Below are positions 42,718 through 52,188 of a DNA stretch of 64,000 nucleotides, piece after piece. A program made the translations under genes and the position numbers. The DNA comes from Natronorubrum halophilum (GTDB lineage Archaea > Halobacteriota > Halobacteria > Halobacteriales > Natrialbaceae), in assembly GCF_003670115.1 (NCBI RefSeq), contig NZ_QQTY01000004.1, forward strand, positions 496,001-560,000, in the 5' to 3' direction. A model generated the notes under the pieces. That model made no database searches, had not been told where the DNA came from, and worked only from the letters and a program-made list of their open reading frames with translations. Within the stretch, counting starts at the first letter, position 1. Each line of letters opens with the position of its first letter.

Positions 42718-43761
42718 TTACGGCGGCAAGATAACCGCCCTCCCCTCGATCTCGTTGTGCTCGAGCCGTTCCGCCACCGTGTTGATCTCGTCCAGGTCGT
42801 GGCGTTCGGTGCGCAGTTCGACGTCGCCGCGGTCGACGAGCGCGACGAGTTCCTGCAGTTCGGCGTACTTGCCGACCAGTGTTCCCCGGAACGCGAACTC
42901 GCCGTTGACCAGCGCCTGACTGGGTTCGTGGACGTGACCGCCGTAGCCGACGACGTGGTGGTCGCCACCGGCGGCGACGATCTCGGGCGCGAGTCCGGTC
43001 GTCTCGTCGCCGCCGACGAAGTCGATTACCTGCTGGGCCCCAACGTCGTCGGTTAGATCCGCGATCACGCTCGCGATATCCTCGTCGGCGGAGTTGACGG
43101 TGTGACGCGCCCCTAAATCGTCGGCCAGTTCGAGCGCCTCGTCCTTGATGTCGGCGGCAACGATATCGGCGGCGCTCATCGCGTCGAGACACTGCAGCCC
43201 GATGTGGCCGAGGCCACCGACGCCGATGACGACGCAGGTGTCACCCGGATTCAGCTCGTCGACCGCTTTCTTCGCGGCGTGGTAGGCCGTGATCCCTGCG
43301 TCCGCGTGGGGTGCGATCTCGGTCGGATCGACGCCGTCGGGCAGCGGAATCACTGCGCGCTCGTTGGTCTGGAGGTACTCGGCGAAGCCGCCGTCGGTCG
43401 TGAGTCCGTTGAACGCGCTGTTCTCGCAGTACATGTCCTCGCCGAGTCGGCAGGGCCGACAGATACCACAGGTCTGGACGGGGTGGCAGACCACCGGATC
43501 GCCTTCTTCGACCAACGTTACCTCATCGCCGGTCTCGGCGACGATCCCGGCGTTCTCGTGTCCGAGCGTCATCGGTAGGTCCTGGGGTGCGTAGTCGGTC
43601 CACATTCCTTCGATGATGTGATTGTCCGTCTGACACCACCCCGCGCCTTTCACCTCGATCAGCACCTGATCGGATCGCTCGAGTTCGGGTTGGTCGACGT
43701 CGTCTATCGAGAGCGCTTCGCTCATCTCGTCGGTGTACTCGTGGAGTCGGGCTGCGTGCAT
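42718..43761 (-). CDS. Zinc-dependent alcohol dehydrogenase (MDR family)
   Basis: A 347-residue medium-chain dehydrogenase. Catalytic zinc ligands are in GWCQTDNHIIEG and LGHENAG; the structural zinc cysteines are in CHPVQTCGICRPCRLGEDMYCEN. The Rossmann motif is VIGVGGLGHIGLQC. ATG at 43761 is preferred over one five codons upstream. It is divergent from the amidohydrolase gene and is the first gene of a probable two-gene run with the OYE. It may oxidise a short alcohol, in line with the monooxygenase-like context. Confidence 0.92.
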   Translation of the reverse strand: MHAARLHEYTDEMSEALSIDDVDQPELERSDQVLIEVKGAGWCQTDNHIIEGMWTDYAPQDLPMTLGHENAGIVAETGDEVTLVEEGDPVVCHPVQTCGICRPCRLGEDMYCENSAFNGLTTDGGFAEYLQTNERAVIPLPDGVDPTEIAPHADAGITAYHAAKKAVDELNPGDTCVVIGVGGLGHIGLQCLDAMSAADIVAADIKDEALELADDLGARHTVNSADEDIASVIADLTDDVGAQQVIDFVGGDETTGLAPEIVAAGGDHHVVGYGGHVHEPSQALVNGEFAFRGTLVGKYAELQELVALVDRGDVELRTERHDLDEINTVAERLEHNEIEGRAVILPP

Positions 43762-43852
43762 GGTAGCACGCCCCACTTCACCGCCCTCGATGAAAACTAT
43801 CGCCCTACCTATCGAACGCCGTGAATGTGGCGGACATGATACACGTTCCGGA

Positions 43853-43919
43853 GAACACTAATCCAACGACTATCGTGTTCCCCACTACGTATATCACACG
43901 TCCCTGAATAAGTATAATG
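43853..43919. promoter_or_regulatory. Divergent promoter with inverted repeat, ADH / amidohydrolase
   Basis: GAACAC (43853-43858) and GTGTTC (43875-43880) form an inverted repeat extended to eight of nine bases, separated by 16 bases. A TATA-like gtataat at 43912-43918 lies about 30 bases before the amidohydrolase ATG (43947). The layout suggests one regulator for both divergent transcripts. Confidence 0.6.
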
Positions 43920-43946
43920 TTCTATGATAACGTTTAACTCCCCACG

Positions 43947-45011
43947 ATGTATCAGCACGACGGCGAGGACATCTTCGTCATCGACGGCCACGTTCACCTG
44001 TGGGACGCGACCGAGGAGAACATCATCCACGACGGCGGGGAACAGTTTATCCAGTGTTTCTACGATTATCACACGACGTTCACGCCAGCGGAGCGCCAGT
44101 GGAGCATGGACGAGTATCGGGAGTACGGCGCCGAGCGGATGATCGACGACCTGTTCTCGACCGCCGCCGTCGATATGGCAATCTTCCAGCCCACGTACCT
44201 CACCGACTTCTACGACGAGGGGTTCAACACGACCGAACAGAACGCCGAGTTGGCCGACGAGTATCCGGACCGGTTCGTCCTCAACGGCTCGTTCGATCCT
44301 CGAGACGCCGACCCGGGAATCGAGTACCTCGAGGAACTCCACGAGACGTACGACATCCCGGGCGTGAAACTCTACACCGCCGAGTGGCGCGGCGACTCGA
44401 AGGGGTGGCGACTCGACGACGAGGACGCGTTCCGCTTCCTAGAGAAGTGCGCCGATCTCGGTATCGACACCGTCCACGTCCACAAGGGGCCGACGATCCG
44501 GCCGCTGAACCGCGACGCCTTCGACGTGAAGGACGTCGATGACGCGGCCTCGTCGTTTCCCGATCTCAACTTCGTCGTCGAACACGTCGGTCTGCCTCGT
44601 CTCGACGACTTCTGCTGGATCGCCGCGCAGGAACCGAACGTCTACGGCGGGCTCGCGGTCGCCGCGCCGTTCGCCCAGAACCGGCCGGGTAAGTTCTCGG
44701 AGATCCTGTCCGAACTCCTCTGGTGGCTCGGCGAGGACCGCGTGCTCTTCGGTTCGGACTACGCGATCTGGAATCCCGACTGGCTCGTCGAGGCGGTTCT
44801 CGAAGCCGAACTCACTCAGGAGGATCGCACGGAGTACGGCGTCGAATGGGACGTCGAAACGAAAAAGAAGGTGATGGGCGAGAACGCCGCCGAACTCTAC
44901 GATATCGACATCGAGGCAAAGCGACGGGCGTTTCGGGACGACCAGATCACCGACCGGTTCGATCTCGGAGAACACTACGCGGGTGAGGAATCCGCGACGG
45001 CGGACGACTGA
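43947..45011 (+). CDS. Amidohydrolase-family TIM-barrel protein of monooxygenase-accessory type
   Basis: A 354-residue metal-dependent hydrolase fold. FVIDGHVHLWDATEENIIHD at the N-terminus provides the HxH metal motif. The following FIQCFYDYHTTFTPAERQWS is very like the start of the accessory amidohydrolases found in bacterial propane-type monooxygenase operons. Later FGSDYAIWNPDW gives the C-terminal aspartate. The enzyme may assist assembly or salvage rather than catabolism. It overlaps the DUF59 gene by one base. Confidence 0.87.
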   Translation: MYQHDGEDIFVIDGHVHLWDATEENIIHDGGEQFIQCFYDYHTTFTPAERQWSMDEYREYGAERMIDDLFSTAAVDMAIFQPTYLTDFYDEGFNTTEQNAELADEYPDRFVLNGSFDPRDADPGIEYLEELHETYDIPGVKLYTAEWRGDSKGWRLDDEDAFRFLEKCADLGIDTVHVHKGPTIRPLNRDAFDVKDVDDAASSFPDLNFVVEHVGLPRLDDFCWIAAQEPNVYGGLAVAAPFAQNRPGKFSEILSELLWWLGEDRVLFGSDYAIWNPDWLVEAVLEAELTQEDRTEYGVEWDVETKKKVMGENAAELYDIDIEAKRRAFRDDQITDRFDLGEHYAGEESATADD

Positions 45012-45832
45012 TGACCGCAGATCGTTCCGACGGCCCGACTCGAGCGGCCGTTCGCGATCGGCTGGATCGGGTCACCGATCCGGAACTCGACCGTTCGATC
45101 GTCGACCTCGAGTACATCGATGCGATCGAGATCGACGGCGAACGCGCCAGCGTCGCGTTCACGCTGCCGACGGCGTGGTGCTCGCCGGCGTTCGCCTGGA
45201 TGATGGCGGTCGACGCTCGCGACGCAGTCGAATCGCTGCCGTCGATCGAGACGGCCTGGATTACGCTTTGCGAGCACATGCACGACGACGAGATCAATCG
45301 CGGCGTGAACGAACGACTGTCCTTCGGTGCGGCGTTTCCGGATGCTGACGGCGACATCGAGGCAGTTCGTGCGGAACTAGACGAGAAAGCGCGCGTTGCA
45401 CGGCAGTACGACGCCGTCGAGACGCTACTGGACGCCGGACTCGGGGCGGGTGTCCTCGTCGAACTTCGGCCTCGGGATCTCGACGGTATCGACCTCGCTC
45501 GAGCCGTCGACGATCAGCCGACCGCCACCGAGGCGGAAGCCGATCCGGTCGACGGACTCTCCATCTACGTTCGCGATCGCTCGTTTGCCGTCACCGTCCC
45601 TGCGGAACCGATCGAACGCTACCTCGAGAAGGCTCGTGAGACAGGCCTCGTCTCGGAACCGGACGAGATCCTGTTCCGAACTCCCGAGGGCGACCCGATC
45701 GACGCCGAGTCGTTCGACCTCGTCCATCGGCGTGGACGACTCGCACGGGTCAATATGTCGAGCCAGGGCGGAATCTGCGACGGCCTTCGGGAATCCAGAG
45801 ACGGTCGCCGCGAGGAAGCCGCGGACGACTGA
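45011..45832 (+). CDS. MIP18/DUF59-family metal-cluster assembly protein
   Basis: A 273-residue protein with an N-terminal DUF59 domain: VTDPELDRSIVDLEYIDAI and VAFTLPTAWCSPAFAWMMA with its conserved cysteine. The rest (WITLCEHMHDDEINRGVNE and DEKARVARQYDAVE) again resembles the partner of the monooxygenase-accessory amidohydrolase. It begins at the overlapping TGATG of that gene, so the two are co-translated. The C-terminal 140 residues are acidic and not recognised. It probably helps metallate an iron protein. Confidence 0.87.
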   Translation: MTADRSDGPTRAAVRDRLDRVTDPELDRSIVDLEYIDAIEIDGERASVAFTLPTAWCSPAFAWMMAVDARDAVESLPSIETAWITLCEHMHDDEINRGVNERLSFGAAFPDADGDIEAVRAELDEKARVARQYDAVETLLDAGLGAGVLVELRPRDLDGIDLARAVDDQPTATEAEADPVDGLSIYVRDRSFAVTVPAEPIERYLEKARETGLVSEPDEILFRTPEGDPIDAESFDLVHRRGRLARVNMSSQGGICDGLRESRDGRREEAADD

Positions 45833-45857
45833 CGGGCGTGATGGATGGAGCCCGCCG

Positions 45858-46385
45858 CTACTTCTCGACGTTGAGCAGCGCGACGCGCTCGTGGACCAGC
45901 GCGGCGAGCGAGGCGTCGGTCGCCCCGCGTTCGGCGTCGGTGATCTCGAAGAACGCACACAGCGTCGCCTCGTTCTGGCGCTCGAGCGTCGGCCCGGTCG
46001 CAACGACGGCGTCCAGTTCCGCGAGTTCCTCGAGCGTAGCTGTCTCGGCGTCGTCTCGAACCCCCTCGTTTCCGGTGGAGACATCGGTAACAAGGATCAC
46101 GGCCTGAGTTTCGCCCTCACTGACGCCCATCTCGAGGGCGCGATCGATCTGTCGGCGACCGGCGGCGTACAGCAGGATTTCGACGGCGCGGTCCCGAGCG
46201 ACGTTCTCGCCGCGGGCGATGGCGCGGTCGGCCAGTTCGACGCTCCGCTCGAGGTGGGTGCGATCGGCGACGTATCGGGCATCGAACGCCTGGATCGTCG
46301 TCTCGTGGCGGTCGCCGATCTCGCCGATTCGGGCGACGAACGCGTCCAGATCGTCGATCGCGAGCGTACACTCGAGTACCCGCAT
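45858..46385 (-). CDS. cgi121: KEOPS complex subunit Cgi121
   Basis: A 175-residue subunit of KEOPS, which makes the t6A modification of t[23 protein letters not shown], then the IQAFDARYVADRTHLERSVEL segment and YAAGRRQIDRALEMGVSEG are characteristic. It begins one base inside the hel308 stop (TGATG), so the two are coupled. The gene carries an ORB-like element at 46060-46079. Confidence 0.92.
   Translation of the reverse strand: MRVLECTLAIDDLDAFVARIGEIGDRHETTIQAFDARYVADRTHLERSVELADRAIARGENVARDRAVEILLYAAGRRQIDRALEMGVSEGETQAVILVTDVSTGNEGVRDDAETATLEELAELDAVVATGPTLERQNEATLCAFFEITDAERGATDASLAALVHERVALLNVEK
46060..46079 (+). repeat. ORB-like element inside cgi121
   Basis: ACCCCCTCGTTTCCGGTGGA matches the origin ORB core almost exactly. 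Translated on the gene strand it encodes STGNEGV, in a different frame and orientation from the polB sites. Confidence 0.6.
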
Positions 46386-48778
46386 CAGAAATCACCCAGA
46401 CTCGCCTGACTGTCGTCGTCGTCCGCGTCCGCAGTCGACGGGTCGTCTCCACTGTTCGGCTTTCCCCCTCCGTCGGCGCTCGCCGCCGATTCGGTCGGTT
46501 CGACGCCGTCCATCGCCGGATCCTCTCGGCCGGCGTTCTCGAGGATGGTTTCTGCCGTCTTCTCGCCTTTGAGCACGCCGAGGACGACGCCCTTGTCGGC
46601 GGTGCGAAGGTCGGCCGGCTGCTCGATACCGGCCTCGTAGAGTCGCCGGGCGCGCTTGCGGCCGACGCCGCCGACCGATACCAGCTCGAGCAGTTCCTCG
46701 CCGACGCCGTGTTCGACGCGTGCGCGGGCTTCGCGGACGGCCACGGTCCACTCGCTGTCGATCTCCGCGGCCAGCGACTCGGCCGCGCCGAGGAGCCACT
46801 CGGCGGTGTCGGTTTTTCCCCGAAGATCGCCGGGACCGATCTTGTACCGACCGGTCAGCCGTTCCTCGTCGTCCTCGCTGGCCCAGTCCTCGAGCAGTTT
46901 GCCCGTCTTGAGCGCGGCCAGCCAGTCCTCGAAGCGTTCGTCCTCGAACTCGCTTGGCGTGTCGCCCAGCAGTTCGGCCTCTCGCTCGTAGTAGAGTCCG
47001 CCGTACGTCTCGTCCTCGCCCGAGCGCAAGTAGAGTTGGTACATGTCGGGCGTCCGCGAGACGAGCTGGTAGAGCCCGAGCGCAGTCGGGCGTTCGTCGG
47101 CGCGCTCTAACCCGTGGACGATCTCGGCGGCGCTCATGGGGTCGAGGTAGAGTCGGGAGACGGTGTGGCCGAGGCTGGTCGCCTCGAGTTCGGTGTCGCC
47201 CCGGGCGGCCTGTTGTTCGGCGAGGTCGGCCGCGGAGGTGAACGCGCCGGCGTCGGCGGCCGCGTCGCTCTCGCGCTCTCGCGATATCTCGCTCGAGCCG
47301 TCCGAGGCGCGTGGCGTCTCGCGCTCGATGAAGTCGTTCGATTCCAGATACTGCAGGACCGTCTCCGTTACGGTCTCGAGTCGCCCCGCTTCGCTCGACT
47401 GGCTCGCGTAGAGCGTCGCTTCGAGGAACTCGAGGAGACCGTCTTGCGTGCGCGCGAAGCCGGAGGCGATGGTCGCGAGCACATGGGTCCGCAGGGCGGG
47501 TTCGGCCGCCAGTTTCGAGCGGACGGGTTCGGGATCGGCCCAGACATAGCGGTCGAATAGCTCCTCGCTTTCCTCGTGGCTCTTGGCGAGCAACACGGCC
47601 TCGCCGTAGGGGTCGAGCCCGGGCCGGCCGGCCCGCCCCATCATCTGGTGGACTTCGAGAACGTCGAGCGGTGCCATCCCGCCCGCGCTCGGGTCGAATC
47701 GCCGCCAGTCGCGGACGATGACGCGTCGGGCCGGCGTATTGACGCCGGCGGCGAGCGTGGGGGTGGCCGAGATGACCTTCAACAGCCGGTCGCGAAAGGC
47801 GTCCTCGACGAGCGTTCGCTGCGTGCTCGAGAGCCCGGCGTGGTGGAACGCCGCGCCCTGTTCGACGCACGCGGCTAGGTCCGTGCTCGTCTCGGTGTCG
47901 CTGTCCTCGCGAATCTCGTCGGCGAGGGTCGCCAACTCGGCTCGCTCGTCGTCGGTGAGTTCGTTACTCGAGACCCCACCCAGCCGCCTCGCGGCGGCCT
48001 CGGCGTTTCGCCGGGAGTTGACGAAGACGAGCGAGGAACCCCCCTCCTGGAGGATGTCGCGGACGAGCGCGGCCTCCTGCTTTTCGCTGCCCTCGACGGG
48101 AACCTCCCGCGTCGAGCCGTCGTCGAAGTTCAGGGCGTTGCCGTAGTGGACGCCCATCTGAAGGTCGATCGGCCGCCAGTCGGTGTCGACGAGCGAGGCG
48201 TCGAGCCAGTCGGCGATTTCGTCGGCGTTCCCGACCGTTGCCGAGAGCGCGACGACCTGCATGCCCGGGTTGAGTTTCCGGAGTTTGGCGAGGGTCACCT
48301 CGAGCGTCGGCCCTCGATTCCGGTCGTCGATGAGGTGGACCTCGTCGCTGACGACGCAGGTGAGGTCCGAGAGCCAGTTGGCCCCGTTTCGCACGAGCGA
48401 GTCGACCTTCTCGCTGGTCGCGACGATAATATCCTTCGTGGCGAGCCACTCGCTGGTGCTCTCGTAGTTCCCCGTCGTGACGCCGGTCGTCGCGCCGAAC
48501 TCCTCGTAGGCCTCGAACTCGGCCTTTTTCTCGCTGGCGAGCGCTCGCAGGGGGACGATGTAGAGCGCCTTTCCGCCGCGTTCGACCGCCGACAGCATCG
48601 AAAGCGCGGCGATCATGGTCTTTCCGCTGGCGGTGGGGACGGCGGCGACGAGGTTCTCCCCGTCGGTCGCGCCGCGCTCGACCGCCTCGGCCTGTGGCGG
48701 GTAGAGCTCCTCGATGCCCTCGTTCCGGAAGTGCTCGCGGGCACCGGCTGGGAGCCCCGACAGCTCCTCGATATTCAT
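46385..48778 (-). CDS. hel308: Hel308 family DNA helicase
   Basis: A 797-residue Ski2-like 3'-5' helicase for fork repair. Q-motif and [16 protein letters not shown], Walker A VPTASGKT (about 49-56), DEVH in [13 protein letters not shown]-like [10 protein letters not shown], motif [15 protein letters not shown], and the winged-helix and ratchet domains ([20 protein letters not shown]). It ends in a helix-hairpin-helix ([20 protein letters not shown]) followed by an acidic tail. It overlaps cgi121, the usual euryarchaeal arrangement. Confidence 0.95.
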   Translation of the reverse strand: MNIEELSGLPAGAREHFRNEGIEELYPPQAEAVERGATDGENLVAAVPTASGKTMIAALSMLSAVERGGKALYIVPLRALASEKKAEFEAYEEFGATTGVTTGNYESTSEWLATKDIIVATSEKVDSLVRNGANWLSDLTCVVSDEVHLIDDRNRGPTLEVTLAKLRKLNPGMQVVALSATVGNADEIADWLDASLVDTDWRPIDLQMGVHYGNALNFDDGSTREVPVEGSEKQEAALVRDILQEGGSSLVFVNSRRNAEAAARRLGGVSSNELTDDERAELATLADEIREDSDTETSTDLAACVEQGAAFHHAGLSSTQRTLVEDAFRDRLLKVISATPTLAAGVNTPARRVIVRDWRRFDPSAGGMAPLDVLEVHQMMGRAGRPGLDPYGEAVLLAKSHEESEELFDRYVWADPEPVRSKLAAEPALRTHVLATIASGFARTQDGLLEFLEATLYASQSSEAGRLETVTETVLQYLESNDFIERETPRASDGSSEISRERESDAAADAGAFTSAADLAEQQAARGDTELEATSLGHTVSRLYLDPMSAAEIVHGLERADERPTALGLYQLVSRTPDMYQLYLRSGEDETYGGLYYEREAELLGDTPSEFEDERFEDWLAALKTGKLLEDWASEDDEERLTGRYKIGPGDLRGKTDTAEWLLGAAESLAAEIDSEWTVAVREARARVEHGVGEELLELVSVGGVGRKRARRLYEAGIEQPADLRTADKGVVLGVLKGEKTAETILENAGREDPAMDGVEPTESAASADGGGKPNSGDDPSTADADDDDSQASLGDF

Positions 48779-48838
48779 TACTCGTCCTTGGCGCGTCCCG
48801 CGGTTTAAAGTATCGTCTCGATGCGATCGGACGCGGAA

Positions 48839-49894
48839 TTACGTCCGGATCTCTTCGAGCGCTTCGGTGACGCCGTCGGCTACTAACGCCCAGTCGGACT
48901 GCCTGACGTCGGTCGGCTGCTCGATCTGGATCGTCTGTCCGACCGTTGCGAGGTGATTGAGCACGTTCGCGGGATTCGCCCCGGTGTACTCCGTGGCGTC
49001 ACGTTCAACTATCCTGACCGTTCGCTCGGGCAACTGCTCGGAGATGGCGTCCCTCATGATGGCCTTGTCTTCCGTGTCAGCAGTGCCGCCGACGAGGATT
49101 TCTCCATTCGAGTAGCCGTGAAAGGCGACGCCCCAGCCAAAGCGCTGATCGAGCAACGAGTCCAGTCCGGGGAACGACCGCCGATGGATTTCCGTGGAGT
49201 AACTGTGCCAGCGGGTAAACGCACCTCCGCCTTCGTTGAACCCCGAACAGATCCACCCCGTTCCATCGATCGCTTCGGCGACTCGAGTGGCCTGAAAGTC
49301 CGTCCCGTATTCGATGTAGCCCCCGTGCGGGGCGATCACGATTACGTCGTCGCCTTCGACGACGTATTCGACGTACTCGTCGTTCAGTTCTCCACCCTGT
49401 CGGGTATTGTAGCCCGGATGGACCGCCCGGGGACCGATCGTCGCTGTCGCTGACTCGCTCGCTCCGATCCGATCGAGACCGCTCGCCGTCAATCGAAGCG
49501 TATCGTCTTCGTGTTCCGAAGCGACGGTGTACACCGCGTTTTCGAACTCGCCGGCTTCACCGCTTCCCACCCTGATCTGCTGGCCGATCGTCAACTCGTC
49601 GGTGTTGGTCAACGTACACGGAACCGAACAGTACCTGCTCGGATCCGACCGCGCGCTCCAGTTCTCGTTGGCCTCCTCGAGCGTGACTCCCCAGTGATCG
49701 ACGTCCTCACAGCTGTTCGCGTACACCTGTTGGCCGGTTCCGCTCGGTAGTTCGTCCTGCGAGCGAACGATCTGCGTCTGTGCGCCGGCCGCCAGAACGC
49801 CGGTCCCGACGATTCCGACACCGGCTGCGATGACTCGGCGTCGTGAATGGCCGCGTTCCGTCGTTCGTTCTGTTTGACATAATTCCTCTTCCAT
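48839..49894 (-). CDS. Secreted poly-gamma-glutamate hydrolase family protein
   Basis: A 351-residue exported protein of the PghP-like poly-gamma-glutamate hydrolase family (PF05908 type). A twin-arginine-like RGHSRRRVIAAGVGIVGTGV signal begins it. The zinc-peptidase core reads VIAPHGGYIEYGTDFQATRV, followed by YSTEIHRRSFPGLDSLL and GVAFHGYSNGEILVGG. The N-terminal 100 residues look like a separate beta domain (NTDELTIGQQIRVGSGEAG). It may degrade poly-glutamate made by haloarchaeal neighbours or by itself. Confidence 0.85.
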   Translation of the reverse strand: MEEELCQTERTTERGHSRRRVIAAGVGIVGTGVLAAGAQTQIVRSQDELPSGTGQQVYANSCEDVDHWGVTLEEANENWSARSDPSRYCSVPCTLTNTDELTIGQQIRVGSGEAGEFENAVYTVASEHEDDTLRLTASGLDRIGASESATATIGPRAVHPGYNTRQGGELNDEYVEYVVEGDDVIVIAPHGGYIEYGTDFQATRVAEAIDGTGWICSGFNEGGGAFTRWHSYSTEIHRRSFPGLDSLLDQRFGWGVAFHGYSNGEILVGGTADTEDKAIMRDAISEQLPERTVRIVERDATEYTGANPANVLNHLATVGQTIQIEQPTDVRQSDWALVADGVTEALEEIRT

Positions 49895-49998
49895 AACCGT
49901 AATTCCAACGCGATCCTAAACTCATTTTAATCTACTGGTACACGTGCGTTTTGTCCGTCTCGTCGCCCGCCGATCACTGGATTTGGTCCGGAAGCGGT

Positions 49999-50271
49999 AT
50001 GTCTGAGACTCCCGAACCCTCGAGCATGAGAGTCGAGTTCGACGAAGACACGTGTATCGGAATGTACCAGTGTGTCGCCGAGTGGGACGCCTTCGAGAAG
50101 GACAAAGCGGCCGGGAAAGCGACCCTCGAGGGCAGCGAAGCGGTAGAGGACGGCATCTTCGCTCGCGAGATTCCCGAGGACGCGGAACTCGATGCGAAGT
50201 TCGCCGCCCGAACCTGTCCCGTCGACGCGATCAGGATCTACGACGACGACGGTGAGCAGTTGATTCCGTAA
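49999..50271 (+). CDS. Small ferredoxin of the 3Fe-4S / P450 type
   Basis: A 90-residue ferredoxin. CIGMYQC at the N-terminal cluster site and ARTCPVDAI near the C-terminus give three cysteines in a CxxxxxC...CP spacing, typical of single 3Fe-4S (or 4Fe-4S) ferredoxins that serve P450 and related enzymes. The start at 49999 follows a longer frame with no conservation. No P450 is in the window. Confidence 0.9.
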   Translation: MSETPEPSSMRVEFDEDTCIGMYQCVAEWDAFEKDKAAGKATLEGSEAVEDGIFAREIPEDAELDAKFAARTCPVDAIRIYDDDGEQLIP

Positions 50272-50297
50272 CTGATCACCCGTCTGTACTCCCGGTT

Positions 50298-50455
50298 TTA
50301 GCGTCCGAGCGCCGCATCCACGAGTTCCGATTCGATCGTCCGAAGCACCGTTGACGCTGCGCTCTCCGAACAGTCCAGTTCGGCCGCGACCCGCTGCTGT
50401 TTTCGTTTTTCGTGGCTGGGAAAACGAAGGACCGAACGCCGTCGGACTGCCGGCG
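50298..50455 (-). pseudogene. Decayed C-terminal fragment of an HTH-10 regulator
   Basis: On the minus strand the frame reads [13 protein letters not shown], then a short gap, then RVAAELDCSESAASTVLRTI and ends ESELVDAALGR. This matches the helix-turn-helix end of bacterio-opsin-activator-like regulators, but the segment between the first helix and the recognition helix is shortened. No start codon or upstream domain is present; the fragment begins at the mdh stop. Confidence 0.65.
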
Positions 50456-51370
50456 TCAGCTGATTTTGTCGTACTGCTCGGAGAGTTTTTCGGCGGCCTC
50501 GCCGAGTTGGTTGCGCTCGAATTCGGTGAGATCCCACTCGACGACCTCCTCGACGCCATTGGAACCGAGCTTGGCGGGGACGCCGAAGGCGGTTTCCTCG
50601 TGGCCGTACTCGCCCTCGAGCGTCACGCTCGCGGGGAGCACTTCGCCGGTGTCGCGCAGGACGGCTTCGACCATGTGGCCGACGCCGGTGGCCGGCCCCC
50701 ACTCCGTGGCCCCTTTCTTCTCGATGACGTTCATCGCCGAGGTCTGCAGCTCCTCGAGCAGTTCGTCTTTCTCCTCGTCGCTGAACTCGAGGTCCCGGCC
50801 GTTGACGCGGACCTTCGAGAACACGGGGACCTGGGCGTCGCCGTGTTCCCCCAGGATGGTCGCGTCGACGTTCTGGACGGGGACGTCGTAGCGCTGGGAG
50901 ATGACGTAGCGGAACCGAGCGGAGTCGAGTCGACCACCGAAGCCGATGACCTGCTCGCGTGCGCGGTCACCCGTTTCGTAGAGGTGACGGTTGAGCAGGT
51001 CGACCGGGTTCGACGTCGTCACGGTGATGAAGTCGTCGTTGTACTCGGCGATCGAGGAGCCGATATCCTCCATGATCGGCGCGTTGTCGCCCGCGAGGTC
51101 GATGCGGGTCTGGCCCGGCTGGCGCGGAATGCCGGCCGTGATGACGACGACGTCCGACCCTTCGGTCGCCTCGTAGCCGCCCTGTCGGATCGTCGTGTTC
51201 GAGTCGTAGGCTGCGCCGTGGTTGGTGTCTGCAGCCTGTCCGATCGTGTCGTCTTCCTTGTCCGGAATGTCGACGAGCACGAGTTCGTCCGCGATGTCCC
51301 GAAGCGCGATGTTGTAGCCTGCGGCGGCCCCGACGGTCCCGGCCGCGCCGACCACGCTAACTTTCGTCAT
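50456..51370 (-). CDS. mdh: Malate dehydrogenase
   Basis: A 304-residue LDH-like malate dehydrogenase: [20 protein letters not shown] (NAD fold), [20 protein letters not shown] with the substrate arginine, [12 protein letters not shown] and [16 protein letters not shown] with the catalytic histidine. A glutamine-proline-glycine-glutamine loop region fits the halophilic tetrameric MDH. Acidic surface is typical. It reduces oxaloacetate in the citric acid cycle. Its neighbour upstream is divergent. Confidence 0.96.
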   Translation of the reverse strand: MTKVSVVGAAGTVGAAAGYNIALRDIADELVLVDIPDKEDDTIGQAADTNHGAAYDSNTTIRQGGYEATEGSDVVVITAGIPRQPGQTRIDLAGDNAPIMEDIGSSIAEYNDDFITVTTSNPVDLLNRHLYETGDRAREQVIGFGGRLDSARFRYVISQRYDVPVQNVDATILGEHGDAQVPVFSKVRVNGRDLEFSDEEKDELLEELQTSAMNVIEKKGATEWGPATGVGHMVEAVLRDTGEVLPASVTLEGEYGHEETAFGVPAKLGSNGVEEVVEWDLTEFERNQLGEAAEKLSEQYDKIS

Positions 51371-51560
51371 ACCGCGTAATGCTTCGCCATCCCACGCGTT
51401 AAATCCGTCGGAACCTACACTCTCGAACGATCCGACGAGATATCTTTCGACAGCTGCCGAAGACAGTCACGGCACTCGAGCGGTCCGTCTGAACCCGCAC
51501 TCTCACCGGGCGGCCGTGGAGACCGAACCGGTCATTATCGTGCTCACCAGTTGCTCGTGT

Positions 51561-52025
51561 ATGCGTGTCAGCGTTATCGGCGGCGGTGCGATCTCCGACG
51601 AGCAGGCGACTCGAGCCGAAGCCGTCGGTCGAGAACTCGGCGCTCGCGGCCACACGGTCGTCTGCGGCGGCCGCGGCGGGACGATGGAAGCCGTCTGTCG
51701 CGGTGCGAAGGCGGAGGATGGAACGACGCTCGGGATCCTTCCCGGCGAACGCCCCGAGGACGCAAACGAGTACGTCGACCACGCCATCGCAACCGGTCTC
51801 GGTCACGCGCGCAACGCGCTCGTCCCGATGAACGGCGACGCGGTCATCGCGCTCACCGGCGGCGTCGGCACGCTCTCCGAGATCGGGTTCGCCGGCATCT
51901 ACGACCGGCCCGTCGTCGGGCTCGAGACGCACGACGTCTCCGATCTCGGGATCGATCTCGAGACGGTCGACACCCCCGAAGCGGCCGTCGACGCGGTCGA
52001 GGCGGCGCTCGAGCGCTCGGACTGA
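51561..52025 (+). CDS. TIGR00725 / LOG-like Rossmann protein
   Basis: A 154-residue protein: RVSVIGGGAISDEQATRA, CGGRGGTMEAVCRGA, then ILPGERPEDANEYVDHAI and ALTGGVGTLSEIGFAG, which carries the LOG/lysine-decarboxylase-like GGxGTxxE. The start at 51561 is chosen over one 15 codons upstream. Family members are predicted nucleotide or cytokinin-type phosphoribohydrolases; no direct substrate is known. Confidence 0.88.
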   Translation: MRVSVIGGGAISDEQATRAEAVGRELGARGHTVVCGGRGGTMEAVCRGAKAEDGTTLGILPGERPEDANEYVDHAIATGLGHARNALVPMNGDAVIALTGGVGTLSEIGFAGIYDRPVVGLETHDVSDLGIDLETVDTPEAAVDAVEAALERSD

Positions 52026-52188
52026 ACGCGACCGTCGCGGTCGCTCGGAGGACACCGAACCGATTTCGAGGAATTGCGGCTCGCCGCGAACGGACTGTCT
52101 CGACAACTCGAGGGGAGCACTCCGCCGGTCCGTTTTCGAGCCTCGATTCTTCGTAGCCTTTTCGACGGTCCATCGCATCTAGCCGGGT

